The translations under genes and the position numbers were made by a program. The notes under the pieces were generated by a model. That model searched no databases. It saw only the letters and a list, made by a program, of their open reading frames with translations, and had not been told where the DNA came from. 64,000 nt of DNA from Agapetus fuscipes (lineage: Eukaryota > Arthropoda > Insecta > Trichoptera > Glossosomatidae), in the NCBI GenBank assembly GCA_951799405.1, contig OX637335.1, positions 16,124,342 through 16,188,341 on the forward strand. The letters run 5' to 3'. How positions within the stretch are numbered: position 1 is the first letter of the stretch; each line of letters begins with the position of its first letter. This document shows positions 48,301 through 57,484 of this stretch, piece after piece.

Positions 48301-50200
48301 GAGAAAAGAGTTGGAAAAGAACACATAAAAGAGAGCCTTCGGATGAAACAGGATGTTAAAGTAAAAGTGCAAGATCTATAATCTATTACGCAAAGATATA
48401 TTGACATTTAAGGTTCATATTTAATGCATGCCCACATGTCAGATTACACTATCATATGCTGCATGTGTATATACAAAATAAATCAAACCTCATATGAACA
48501 TAAACTTTGCAACTCCTGCCGTCTTTCTTTGAAACCAGGTTGGCATTGGCAAAAGTAAACCAAGTTTAAGTAGCATGTGGGGTCAGCCTCATACTAACCC
48601 ATTAGTCAAGGAGAACTTTGAAAAGTCAAGATAATGTACCTACTGAAATGGTTTGCAGCTACATGTGGAACGAATAGATACAAGATTGTCATCGTACAAT
48701 ATATTGAAGGGGAAATGTTAAAGGAAAGATAGGAAAGGGAAAAATGAGAAAAGTAAGACTTAATCACATCTATGAAATTATGAAAGATAAGGATGATGCA
48801 GAGGGAATGTAAAAAAACAATTGCAGGATAGAAGCAATGGAAACAAATGAATTTAGTTATGTGATGATAGGAGGAAGTGTAGATAACTCTGCAGTGGCTC
48901 TAACCACCCCCAGCAGAATGGCGTCAGAGTTACAGTTATGCCCGCTATCCACTGTGAGCGGGAAATAGCTGAGCGGAGCGTAGTAAATAGTTTTGGCCTT
49001 CCATTGCGAAAGAGTTTTAAAAAATAATGGTATTTGCCTTCCACAGCCAACGAGCTCGACGGAGTGAGCTAGGCGGGAAATGAGATGAGTCAGATGAAAG
49101 AGTTGTTTGCCTTCCATCTACAGCGGGCTTAGCGGAGCCAACTAGTGTGTGACAGCTCGTTGCAGCCTACGCCCACATCAAACGTTTTAATTATTAATAA
49201 AAAAGTTTTTTTTTGTTTCGAAAAATAAAAAGTAATGTATTATTTTGCTTTAATACATAAAAAGTAGATGTTTGAAATAAAACATACATTTTAATATTTT
49301 CAAATTTATAAAATAATGTATGATGTGCAGTGTGTGACGGCTCGTTGCAGCCTACGCCCAGATCAAATGTTTTAATTATTAATAAAAGAGTTTTTTTTTG
49401 TTTCGAAAAATAAAAAGTAATGTATTATTTTGCTTTAAACATAAAAAGTAGATGTTTGAAATAAAACATACATTTTAATGTTTTCAAATTTATAAAATAA
49501 TGTATAATGTGTTTTTGTAAATCATGTATGATGTGTTTTATCGCTGTCACGCAACTGCGCGGGTTGGCGCGGGGGGCATGGGGGAGCGGAGTCAGTTGAA
49601 AACTAGCGGCCGAGACCATGACACAGCGGACTCATTTTTACTCGCTCAGTCCGCTCCGCTCACTCCGCTGTCGGTGGAAGCACTTCTATGAAATTTACTG
49701 TTGCTAGTCGAGCGGAGTCCGCTGGAAACTCACTCAACTCTGCGACCACTTTTGTAACTCTTTGTACTCGCTCAGTCCGCTCCGCTCACTCGCTGTCGGT
49801 GGAAGCACTTCTATAAAATTTACTGTTGCTAGTCGAGCGGAGTCCGTACGGAGTCCGCTCCGCTCGCAGTGGAAAGCGGGCATTATTGCTTCACATTTAT
49901 ATTCTCTACATACCTCTTCTTTAATTATATGGTCTATAATAGGCATGATGGTAAAATCATGACCATGAAAGTTATCAGTTATCATAGAAATGAGTATCTA
50001 TTAAAAACCAAGATTTCGTAAGATTTAACTATGGGGAAGATGAGCAGGAAAAAAGGATGGAGTATGATGATTCATATTTTTATATAGTAGTAAAATTATT
50101 GTATCTTTCTTGTTGACATACCTGGCCTAGCTTTGCGTTTTACGTCTTTGATACGTTTTTTGGCTTTGTGGCTTATTCTCTTTTCGTTGTGTGCGTTCAT
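44979..50200 (-). CDS. JMJD6: JMJD6 bifunctional arginine demethylase / lysyl hydroxylase, three exons
   Basis: Nuclear JmjC Fe(II)/2-oxoglutarate oxygenase (once called phosphatidylserine receptor) that hydroxylates lysines of splicing factors and is reported to demethylate arginines. Exons 50200-50122, 47516-46813 and 45368-44979 keep frame and give 390 aa (human 403). Iron ligands are H194 and D196 ([10 protein letters not shown]) and H280 ([10 protein letters not shown]); K211 ([10 protein letters not shown]) is placed to bind 2-oxoglutarate. All are present. The N-terminus [20 protein letters not shown] and the C-terminal poly-Ser/Asp stretch ([20 protein letters not shown]) with a KKKRRKR nuclear signal match the family. 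Introns carry SINE and LINE pieces. Confidence 0.95.
45412..45708 (-). mobile_element. SINE B, full length, in JMJD6 intron 2
   Basis: Reverse copy with the head at 45708 (CCGGTCCGTAGTCTGGTGGT TAACACTTC), a B box with GGTTTGAATCCCGG and an ATT tail near 45410. Confidence 0.8.
45781..45976. mobile_element. Fold-back element with about 58-bp arms
   Basis: TATTCTGCTAAATTCCTTAC, GACCTAAGGCGACGAGTTG and ATTCGTGTCCAAAA on the left are inverted at 45911-45976 with small changes. A second member is at 21560-21720. Confidence 0.7.
46128..46206 (+). mobile_element. SINE B, last 80 bases with ATT tail
   Basis: AAGCTCGCAGAGGGCTCTTG and ACAGTGCTCACCAAATAAAT then (ATT)n. Confidence 0.65.
46428..46690 (+). 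repeat. RTE-like LINE 3' UTR, divergent subfamily
   Basis: The same subfamily as 3210-3450, with the GGCGGCAGGAGTTGCAAGG and TAGGCGCGAACCTACATG words and a TTAGATTATAGATTATAG tail. A 12-base insertion (TTTTTTTAATAA) is private to this copy. Confidence 0.7.
46813..47516 (-). CDS. JMJD6: JMJD6 exon 2
   Basis: Encodes residues 28-261, from [20 protein letters not shown] to [21 protein letters not shown]. It holds the HxD pair and the 2-oxoglutarate lysine. The acceptor is TTTGTTCTAG and the donor AAACCG|GTAAAC. Confidence 0.93.
47545..47860 (-). mobile_element. LINE C-terminal fragment with CxC zinc motif
   Basis: The - strand reads [20 protein letters not shown] and [20 protein letters not shown] and AQQTMEHLI, the LNR.RTG..R....L..WG....  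..C.CG..QT..H end of several insect non-LTR reverse transcriptases. It starts 28 bases from the JMJD6 exon 2 acceptor. Confidence 0.7.
48008..48225 (+). repeat. RTE-like LINE 3' UTR, head truncated
   Basis: Starts at ACCCATACTGTAAAAAATGG and runs to the GCAGCTTAGATTTAGATTTA tail. Confidence 0.7.
48372..48617 (-). repeat. RTE-like LINE 3' UTR, old copy
   Basis: Reverse unit with many changes (ACCAGGTTGGCATTGGCAAA, GTGGGGTCAGCCTCATACTA). It is of the 3210 subfamily type. Confidence 0.6.
48700..49935 (+). mobile_element. Variant LINE ORF end interrupted by a Harbinger-like MITE
   Basis: 48720-48935 has AAGACTTAATCACATCTATG and the end block CTCTGCAGTGGCTCTAACCA CCCC, the variant LINE end also seen at 12519 and 39355. 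The MITE at 48939-49882 splits it. Confidence 0.55.
48939..49882. mobile_element. PIF/Harbinger-like MITE with TTA target duplication
   Basis: Termini TGCCCGCTATCCACTGTGAG and, inverted, TGCCCGCTTTCCACTGCGAG, flanked by TTA at 48936-48938 and 49883-49885. A 3-bp TWA duplication is typical of PIF/Harbinger. There are two internal tandem duplications: about 185 bp (49150-49325 and 49335-49515) and about 120 bp (49640-49730 and 49764-49850). No transposase ORF. The ends are rich in GAGCGGAG words. Confidence 0.75.
50122..50200 (-). CDS. JMJD6: JMJD6 exon 1
   Basis: Encodes [26 protein letters not shown] and one base of the Glu codon. It matches the [20 protein letters not shown] start of vertebrate JMJD6. 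The donor is GCCAG|GTATGT. The intron after it is 2.6 kb. Confidence 0.9.
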
Positions 50201-50204
50201 ATTA

Positions 50205-51175
50205 TGTTTTAAATAAGATTATTTCTGCAGGAATACTGCATAAACTCGAGTTACAAGTTGACAGAATTTATTCAATAATTCTGAAAGCCGATCGCCAATG
50301 GCCAATGGTGGAATGGGAAAATAAGGGAGGTTTATTATGCACACTATAAAACGATCACGCAAAAGCTGTAGCGTATTAAAATTATGATTAATGGATTATT
50401 TTCGTTCGAAATATTATCAAAAAATAATTTACTTTCATAACTCTATGAATAATATATTTTGTACGTTCAAAATACCTTAAATATGCATTTCTTTAAAACA
50501 TGGTAGGTATAAATTAGAATTAAACAATAATGTGTAAATATCAAAAATGTAATTTTAATCATAAATGTATTTTATGGCTACTGTAATGTAACTGTTAAAA
50601 TACCATTTTTTTTAAATGAAAATATATACAAGATAAAAAAAAACCCTTTCTATTGTCTTAATTATGTTATAAAAATGCCTTTTTAAATGAATTTCAACTA
50701 GATAACATGAAATTAACTCATTTCCACAAAAATATAATATCACTTCTCCTCGACAGTCTTTTCTCCCACAGTAGAAAAGTTGAAAAAAATTCGAACATCG
50801 CTGTCTATGACGTCGTGTTCTGCAGGAGATTTTCAAAAAAATATTTAATTGGAAAAAAATATACACAGTGTTGGTGTTTTTCTTTGAAAAAGTTCATTTT
50901 TACCTTAATTTACTTCATCGAGGAAGAGTATCGGGGTTTTTGTTGTGATTTGAAGCTCCTAGATTAATCACAGTTCTCGCCCGAAGTGATGCTAACGTTT
51001 CAGTTCAACTGTCAGTTTGCGTATTGTGTTTTGTGAATTTGTGAGAAGTTTCGGCCGGTTTGTAACTAACCCCTTTTATTGCATTTTGGTGCAATAAATG
51101 GGATAAATTCCTGTGAAATTTAATGCTCGATTACTGAAGTGTCTTTAATTATTCATAAATCATATTTTCTGTGGC
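50205..51175. promoter_or_regulatory. Divergent promoter region between JMJD6 and a kinesin-13-like gene
   Basis: The start codons of the two genes point away from each other and are 979 bases apart. The stretch is AT-rich and contains no recognised repeat, which is unusual for this window. Short open frames here match nothing. No TATA or Inr is assigned. Confidence 0.4.
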
Positions 51176-51179
51176 CAAA

Positions 51180-51240
51180 ATGGATGGTGTATCACGTTCT
51201 ATAGAGACAGGAGCTAATGTGAACATCAAACGAACAGATG
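51180..51240 (+). CDS. First coding exon, probable kinesin-13 (KIF2/Klp10A type)
   Basis: ATG in the good context CAAAATGG opens MDGVSRSIETGANVNIKRTD G, then a consensus donor GATG|GTAAGT in phase 1. The G..V.IKR(S/T)DGR pattern at the very start is that of kinesin-13 microtubule depolymerases (KIF2A, Klp10A). Only 20 codons are visible; the next exon should begin with a codon ending, followed by an RxHxAxV-like segment, and lies beyond the window or in its unseen part. A different protein cannot be excluded. Confidence 0.45.
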
Positions 51241-51504
51241 GTAAGTGGCTGTAATTTGTGGGTTTATCGACACTCTTCACCTGAATGCAATGATGCCCGA
51301 ATTAAAATTTGATGATAAAATAATTGTAAGTTTTTTTCTGGATGTACTTTGTGCACAATGCGTTTCGAACCTTCCATTAAATAGGAAAATAAATCTACGT
51401 GTTGGGCATGTGTGAAAAGGTTGTTTCTCGTTGATTATGAAGAGTATTTTCACATCACAGATACATGTTTTTAAATTACTAACATTTTACATTGTGTCTT
51501 GATT

Positions 51505-51560
51505 TATAGGATGGTTTGAGTGTGCCTCCCCATACTGTAAAAATTGGTTTACTTTTGCTT
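51505..51560 (+). repeat. RTE-like LINE 3' UTR, head only
   Basis: GATTTATAGGATGGTTTGAG and CCCCATACTGTAAAAATTGG. Confidence 0.5.
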
Positions 51561-51779
51561 CACAGTTGCCTGTCATCTGTCGACAAGATTGGAACATTGC
51601 AGAAGATGCTCATCAAAGTTATGAGTGAAACTTTAAAAAGTGGACTATGACTGTTTATCCTTGTAGGTTTAAGAGCATTTTGGAGAACAATTGATTTTCA
51701 TCTTCCTTATAGCATAATAATACTTACTTAGGTACTTATATAAAGTTTGTCCAAAGGACTTAGCAAATTTTGAATTTAG

Positions 51780-51940
51780 AACTTTTTCCCTGCTGGCTAA
51801 CGTCATACTTGTGTTGGCCTATGATAGTTACCAACCAGCAAGTAAGTATTTGTTTACTTTTTCAACTTTCCCTAGCAATCCGGACGTGTGACGTCACAAT
51901 TTTCTCTATATCAATTCATGTGCGGAGCCCATTGATAACT
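51780..51940. mobile_element. Fold-back family D, right part
   Basis: CTGGCTAACGTCATACTTGT, CTTTCCCTAGCAATCCGGAC and GTGTGACGTCACAATTTTCT match the right arm of the copy at 44515-44830. Confidence 0.5.
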
Positions 51941-51954
51941 TAGATATGCAAAGG

Positions 51955-52135
51955 CGTCCTAATGTTTGTCCTGGTGTTTATTTCAAATCCAAAACTAAAA
52001 TACCGACAAGGCTTGCTCAGTTTTCACAAGAATTGAAAACCTGCCCCCTCGAGAGCAGGGCACCTCTACCCCAAGTGAAGTGGTTGGCTTAAGGTTGACC
52101 CCCTTACCTGTGAAAAGGACAAGAAGTTGCATTTG
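51955..52135 (+). mobile_element. SINE A body, headless
   Basis: GGTGTTTATTTCAAATCCAA through AAGTGAAGTGGTTGGCTTAA and CCTTACCTGTGAAAAGG. Confidence 0.65.
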
Positions 52136-52280
52136 TGTTGATACTCTATTATTGCGCAATCTTACACTCTGTAAGAAATGTTACCACAGGGTTTTTTATT
52201 GATATTTTGTCTCAGGAGATTTTTTTGTTTGTCCACAGGCATTGTTTATAATATTTTCTCCATTTAATACTCTTTATCGT

Positions 52281-52592
52281 CCGGTCGATAGCTCAGTTGG
52301 TAGAGTGCTTGCATTCCATGCTGAGAGCTTGGGTGCGAATCCCACCTAGGGTGTCGGAAAATATGTTTATTTCAAACCCAAAATGAAATACCTGCACGGT
52401 TTACTCAACCTTTACAAGGAATGAGTACCAGCCCCGTTGAGAGCTGGCAACCCCCCACTTCTACTGAAGTGGTTGACCCCCTTACCTGTAGAAATAAATA
52501 GGTTCCACTCGCTAGTCGCCACATGCAATGCCTTCGGGGAAAATGGGGAAAGAAGTTTCTCTGTATGTGTAGCTTAGCGTAGCCTTATAATT
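52281..52592 (+). mobile_element. SINE A, full length
   Basis: Head GGTCGATAGCTCAGTTGGTA and B box GGGTGCGAATCCCACCTAG, complete body to GTGTAGCTTAGCG. Confidence 0.8.
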
Positions 52593-52708
52593 ATCTCAGG
52601 TATTGATATTTTGGTGTATTTGATATGCACATTGTTCAAGTATGTTCATTCCCATATGACTGTTAGTTCTTGTATGAGTCATACCCCAGTATTCCCCAAT
52701 CATAATTT

Positions 52709-55117
52709 TTCATAATTCATAATTCATAAGGTCTTTATTGTTTTATCAATATGTACAAAGTATTACAATAAAAATAAATTTTAAAAATCTAATTACAATA
52801 AATACTCCCCAAAGTAAGCATAGCTTGTGTTTTGGGGAGGATTCCAACTTATCTTAACTTAAAATTAATCACTTAATAGATAAAAATCATAAAAAACAAA
52901 AATAATATATACACCATTTAGTCATTTACTCAGCAAAAACAGAAAGACAAAAAATAAAATAAAATAACATAAAGAGGTAACATGTTTAAATAGAAAATAC
53001 AGAAATAGGAATTATACATATATACACACATGTAGATATATGAAAAAAATAACAAAAATAATAATGATAAGAATAATATACAAAAAACCAATTAAATATA
53101 AACACTCAACTATTTACACCTCTTTCAAATATTTGCTGATCATGTACTTAATGGCCTTAGGATCTGCGTGCTTATCATGCTTATACCTGGAAAAAAGTGC
53201 ATTGTACCACCTTACACCCAAATAATCGTAGTGATGTTGGCCGGTTGCTGTATTCTTTCTAGGAACTTTGATTAGAAGCGACTCTCTACGCGATCTACCA
53301 CTCGGGATTACAATATCCCCCGGATTATATCCGTGGATAAAGTCATCCTTATGAACTTGGTAGAGAGCCGCTCTCTTATACAATTGGTCAATTGTTAGCA
53401 CCGGAAAGTCATGATATAATTGCAATGTGGAATAGTCGAAAGGCTTCTTTAACATTATTTTGATAACCATTCTCTGCACCACCCTAAGAGGCTCGAGTGT
53501 TGTTTTAAATGTGCCGCCCCATCCGACCATTCCATACTGCATCAATGACTGTCCAAGCGCAAAATAGGTAGATTTCAAAGTTTTTACCTCTAGAATATCT
53601 CTAATTTTGCGGAATACATAGTAAATTTTCCTTAGTCTTTCAATAGTTGTTTCTACATGCTCCTTCCATCTAATTCTGGAATCTATTTTAATACCTAGAT
53701 ATTTAACACTTTCCGCTTGAGAAATTAGGGGGCATGAGCAGGAGCACGCAGTTCCACTGACCAAGAAGTTAGTACAGCTATGTATTGCTATACTAAGTGA
53801 AAAAGGAAGACCCCTATTGTAGAGACAGAATGGAATAAAATTTGTTTTTTCGGTATTCAGAGACAGGAAATTTTTGTCGAACCAATTTTTAAGTATGGTT
53901 AATTCCACGTTCGTTCTGCGAACCACCTCTACCCATGACCCTCCCCTCACAATCATAGCCGTATCATCAGCAAAGGACAGGATTGAGGATGTGATCGGCA
54001 GAGAGAATATCTCATTGACATAAATAATAAACAATATTGGTCCAAGGACGGTGCCTTGCGGAATTCCGAATCGCGATATTTTTCTAGAGCTTACTATCTT
54101 ATTAATGCGTACCTGCTGAGTTCTATACTGCATGAAACTGCAAATCCATTTCCTCACACTGCCACATATTCCAATCCTGTTTAATTTGTTCAACAGGCCA
54201 GTATGGCTAACGCTATCAAATGCCTTCCTTAGGTCGATAAATACACCCAGACATTTCTCTCCGGCATCTAGTGCCCCGTACACTATGGAAGTCAACCTTG
54301 ATATGGCGTCGTCCGTGCCAACACCCGTTCTAAAACCGAACTGATTTTTATTAAGTAAACCCTCTCTATTAATAAAATCTATGAGCTGTTTTTTCACTAT
54401 TTTTTCGAAGATTTTCGAGATATTGGACGTGAGAGTTATAGGTCTATAATTCGATAAATTACATGCATCCCCCGACTTGAAAATTGGTGTCACCACACCA
54501 ACTTTGTACACCTCAGGAAATACACCATTATTCAGGCTGACATTTACTATGTGCGTGATGGGCCCCGACAGAGATGTTGAATTCTGCTTCAAAATATCCA
54601 CAGATATTCTATCATAGCCAGGAGTGGATCCTCCTTTCATATCCTTTATAATATTTAATACCGTCTCGGAATTTATTGGCTGAAATATGTTGAACCCTGG
54701 ATCGATGAGAGAATCGGGTTCTATTTCCCCGTAAGTGAAATTTGGATCTATCTGTCGAGCCAGATTTTCACCTACATCTGCAAAAAACTCATTAAAGCTA
54801 TTAGCCATTTCAATTGGATGTTGTGTGAGTTCCATTGTTTTACCATCAACAATTATCCTTTTTATCTGTGATTTTTTCCTTTTCTTATTAATAATCTCAT
54901 TTATGGATTGCCATACATGTTTTATATTACTGCCAGCTTGTTCAACCTTGTTCAATCCTACTAACACTTCCCTTAAGCCTCCTGCCTCACTAGTGCTTAG
55001 GTTGGTTTTTATATTTAACATAAGTTACTCAAGTGTCGCCTAAGGTTAGTGTGAGTAGGATTGATAAATTTTCTGGCTTCGTTACATTTAAGCTTTTTAA
55101 GGTAATGAACTCGAAAT
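52709..55117 (-). mobile_element. Non-LTR retrotransposon, 5'-truncated, with long RT ORF
   Basis: The - strand ORF 55021-53114 (635 aa) covers a pre-RT linker (KHVWQSINEIINKK), finger and palm motifs (NYRPITLTSNISKIFEKIV, FIDLRKAFDSVSH, GIPQGTVLGPILFIIYVNEI), the catalytic FADD (SILSFADDTAMIV), the thumb and a C-terminal region ending SKYLKEV. A CR1/jockey-group affiliation is likely. A stop just above 55021 with a continuing frame on its other side (CNEARKFINPTHTNLRRHL) shows the ORF extended further up. The 3' UTR (53113-52709) ends in an ATTATGA-type tandem tail. The 5' edge meets a 5S rRNA sequence. Confidence 0.85.
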
Positions 55118-55119
55118 TC

Positions 55120-55238
55120 GCTACAACGACGATACCATATTGAAAGCACCGGTTCTCATCAGATCACCGAAGTTAAGCAACATTGGGCGCGGATGCTACT
55201 TGGATGGGTGACCGCTAGGTATACTGCGTGTTGTTGGC
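55120..55238 (+). rRNA. 5S rRNA gene or pseudogene
   Basis: 119 bases aligning over their whole length with insect 5S rRNA: ACGACGATACC start, CACCGGTTCTCATCAGATCA CCGAA, the A-box/C-box control region AGTTAAGCAACATTGGGC and TACTTGGATGGGTGACCGC, and a GCGTGTTGTTGGC 3' stem that pairs with the 5' end. No T run follows (only TTTCTT), and the copy is single, so it may be a dispersed pseudogene rather than an active gene. Confidence 0.75.
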
Positions 55239-55246
55239 ATTTCTTG

Positions 55247-55552
55247 GACCGGTCCGTAGTCCAGTGGCAACACTTTGGACTCGTAAATGGAAGGTTGTGG
55301 ATTCGAATCCCGGCGGAGCACAAAAATATACCATTTATATTTCCAAATGTGCTCTTCGCTGGGTTGAAAAATTCATAAACCTTTACCAAAGACCGGTCAC
55401 TGCAAGGTCCATCCAACCTTACAACAACTGGGTCTTGCTTGAGAATTGGTGCTTTCTACAACGACGACTAAGCTCGCAGAGGGCTCTTGAGGTGTGATAC
55501 ACACAAAAACAGCGCTCACCAACTCAATCAACCTAATATTATTATTAGATAT
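55247..55552 (+). mobile_element. SINE B, full length, 8 bases after the 5S sequence
   Basis: Head GGTCCGTAGTCCAGTGGCAA and B box GGATTCGAATCCCGGCGGAG, complete body to an ATTATTATT tail. Confidence 0.8.
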
Positions 55553-55591
55553 TTTCGCTGGCTTGCTTTTAGCAGTTGTCTGTTGTGTAAG

Positions 55592-55792
55592 ATGGAGGCT
55601 GGTGGAGTTTGGCGGGTCTGTAGGTATCTCTGTGCGCGGCTGGCGTGGGAGGTCGCGGCCGCCGCTGGGGTCCTTATAAGGCCAAGTCTAGAGAGGAGAC
55701 TTCCCGCCAAGGTCACAGCGGTGCATTCCTGCCGCAGCTGCCTAGCCAGGACAGCGGATCCTTTAAAAACTAATCCCCCCTCATCCTTATAA
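55592..55792 (+). other. GC-rich segment with a 66-codon ORF, unassigned
   Basis: An isolated GC-rich patch with many CpGs. The ORF MEAGGVWRVCRYLCARLAWE, VAAAAGVLIRPSLERRLPAK, ... NPPSSL has no family I recognise and no clear splice sites. It could be the 5' region of a transposon or part of a host exon. Confidence 0.3.
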
Positions 55793-56469
55793 TTTCCTGT
55801 TAGGAAGAACGATCACTGGTAGCAATAATATTGCCATATATAGTTCAGGAGTACATTCGTCAATTCACCCTCCTACATCATATTGTTATGAGTTTAGTTG
55901 GGGTTCTCTTTTAATTAAACTGCATTTATTTTAACAGAATTTATTTTACACGGTTTGGTTCACTATTTACAATTTACTAATTTCTAGCTCTTGCTTTCGA
56001 CTTCACGGCTTGATGTTTTAATCGACACTCTGCTGATGCCCATTGTAGTCCGTATATACAGGTGCAAAAGAGATCATTCTTGCATATTCCAGATCATTCG
56101 ATCTCTCGTTCATAACAGACCGCCGTTTTATGTACCCTACTACTACTACCATCACACTAGAGCCAGATTGTTCTACCGGCGTGATTAGAATCACGTATGC
56201 ACTAATACTACCATACGCTTGTAACAGTATCATATGTCATGGAAGCTTTTTCTGTATTACATAAATAAAAATTAAACGATTTTACAAACTACGATGGTGG
56301 AGACATTGTAGAATTTCTTTACGTTTTATTCGAATCTTGTCTAAATAAGGCACGAACTAAATTGTCAGAAGAAATTGTCGCTTATTTTCGTCTCTTTTTG
56401 TAAGCTCTATTAAAAGTTTCTTTCTAAAAAATATAAAAATCAATCTATTAAAAGTGATGGGAAATAAAA

Positions 56470-56550
56470 CTCTGGATATTTACTGGACTAATTGAGTACC
56501 AATCAATAAACTCTGGATATTTACTGGACTAATTGAGTACCAATCAATAA
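56470..56550. repeat. 41-bp tandem duplication
   Basis: CTCTGGATATTTACTGGACT AATTGAGTACCAATCAATAA occurs twice in a row, at 56470 and 56511, without a mismatch. Confidence 0.85.
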
Positions 56551-56554
56551 TGAC

Positions 56555-57480
56555 GATTGTTAAGTTGTAGATTACTATCATCGTCTGCAAGTACAGTTTG
56601 CGTCCATATATTTATTCAATTGAAGCACCAACAAGGTGATAAATTATATTTTTAAAATGACTTGGCGGATCGTCGTTGTGTGAACAGTCAGGCCTACACG
56701 GCGGAGTCGTAAGAGAGAGACTACGCCCCCTGGGGCGTGTGGGAGGCGACACACACAACAAATAATGATATGTAGTATATACACCACACTGCTCTCTCAC
56801 CTACTCCATAAAGGACGAGAAGAAAATGATTGTGGTCGATTGAATTCGTAGAGGCTTTTACATTCACCCGCAGGCGCGCCGACCAACCCACGGATCCTTT
56901 TTATCATTGAGTAATAACGTAGAGAATCTGAAACTAACTTACTGCATTGATACATACAATCTCCCACTTTTGTCTCAGTCCTACTCCTGTCAAACGTTGT
57001 ACTTTGTGTAGTCATACAAAACATGTTTTTACGTGTCAAATTTTATGTTTTCTTGCTTTCTCCATTTTGTGTTTTGACACCCAATTATAATAATTTCCAT
57101 AATGTCTTAAAATAATGCCCTTTTCTTTTAAAGTTTGTCAATTTTATCGATCACAAGATTTATACTGCATGCATCAACGTTCGGACTGCTCCGAGCATAG
57201 TACGCACGCAGCAATGCTGCCACCTTTCTAGAAATATTTTTACATTCGCCAGAGGCTATTTTGTACACATGGAAATGCAGCTGTGAAGTTTTTTCTTCTC
57301 TTTCTTACTAATGTCCATTTTCGTAAATAAGTTGAGACAGATATTATATAATGTCTATTTTCGTTAAATTAATTTCTAGTCCGCAGATATCATAAGTCAA
57401 TGCTTTCTACAGTCGTTATGCTAGGCGCCATAGACAAATTATTGGACTCGGCGTTTAATTAATTTTAATTAATTTTAAAA
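56555..57480. other. Unassigned intronic or intergenic DNA
   Basis: No coding family or named repeat. A short CpG-richer patch at 56665-56760. The 80-codon and 62-codon frames match nothing. Confidence 0.4.
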
Positions 57481-57484
57481 TATT

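Noticed and set aside
48939..49882. CRISPR-like or satellite array in the GAGCGGAG-rich region
   Set aside because: The repeats are two simple tandem duplications within an element with clean TTA target duplications; there is no regular repeat-spacer pattern.
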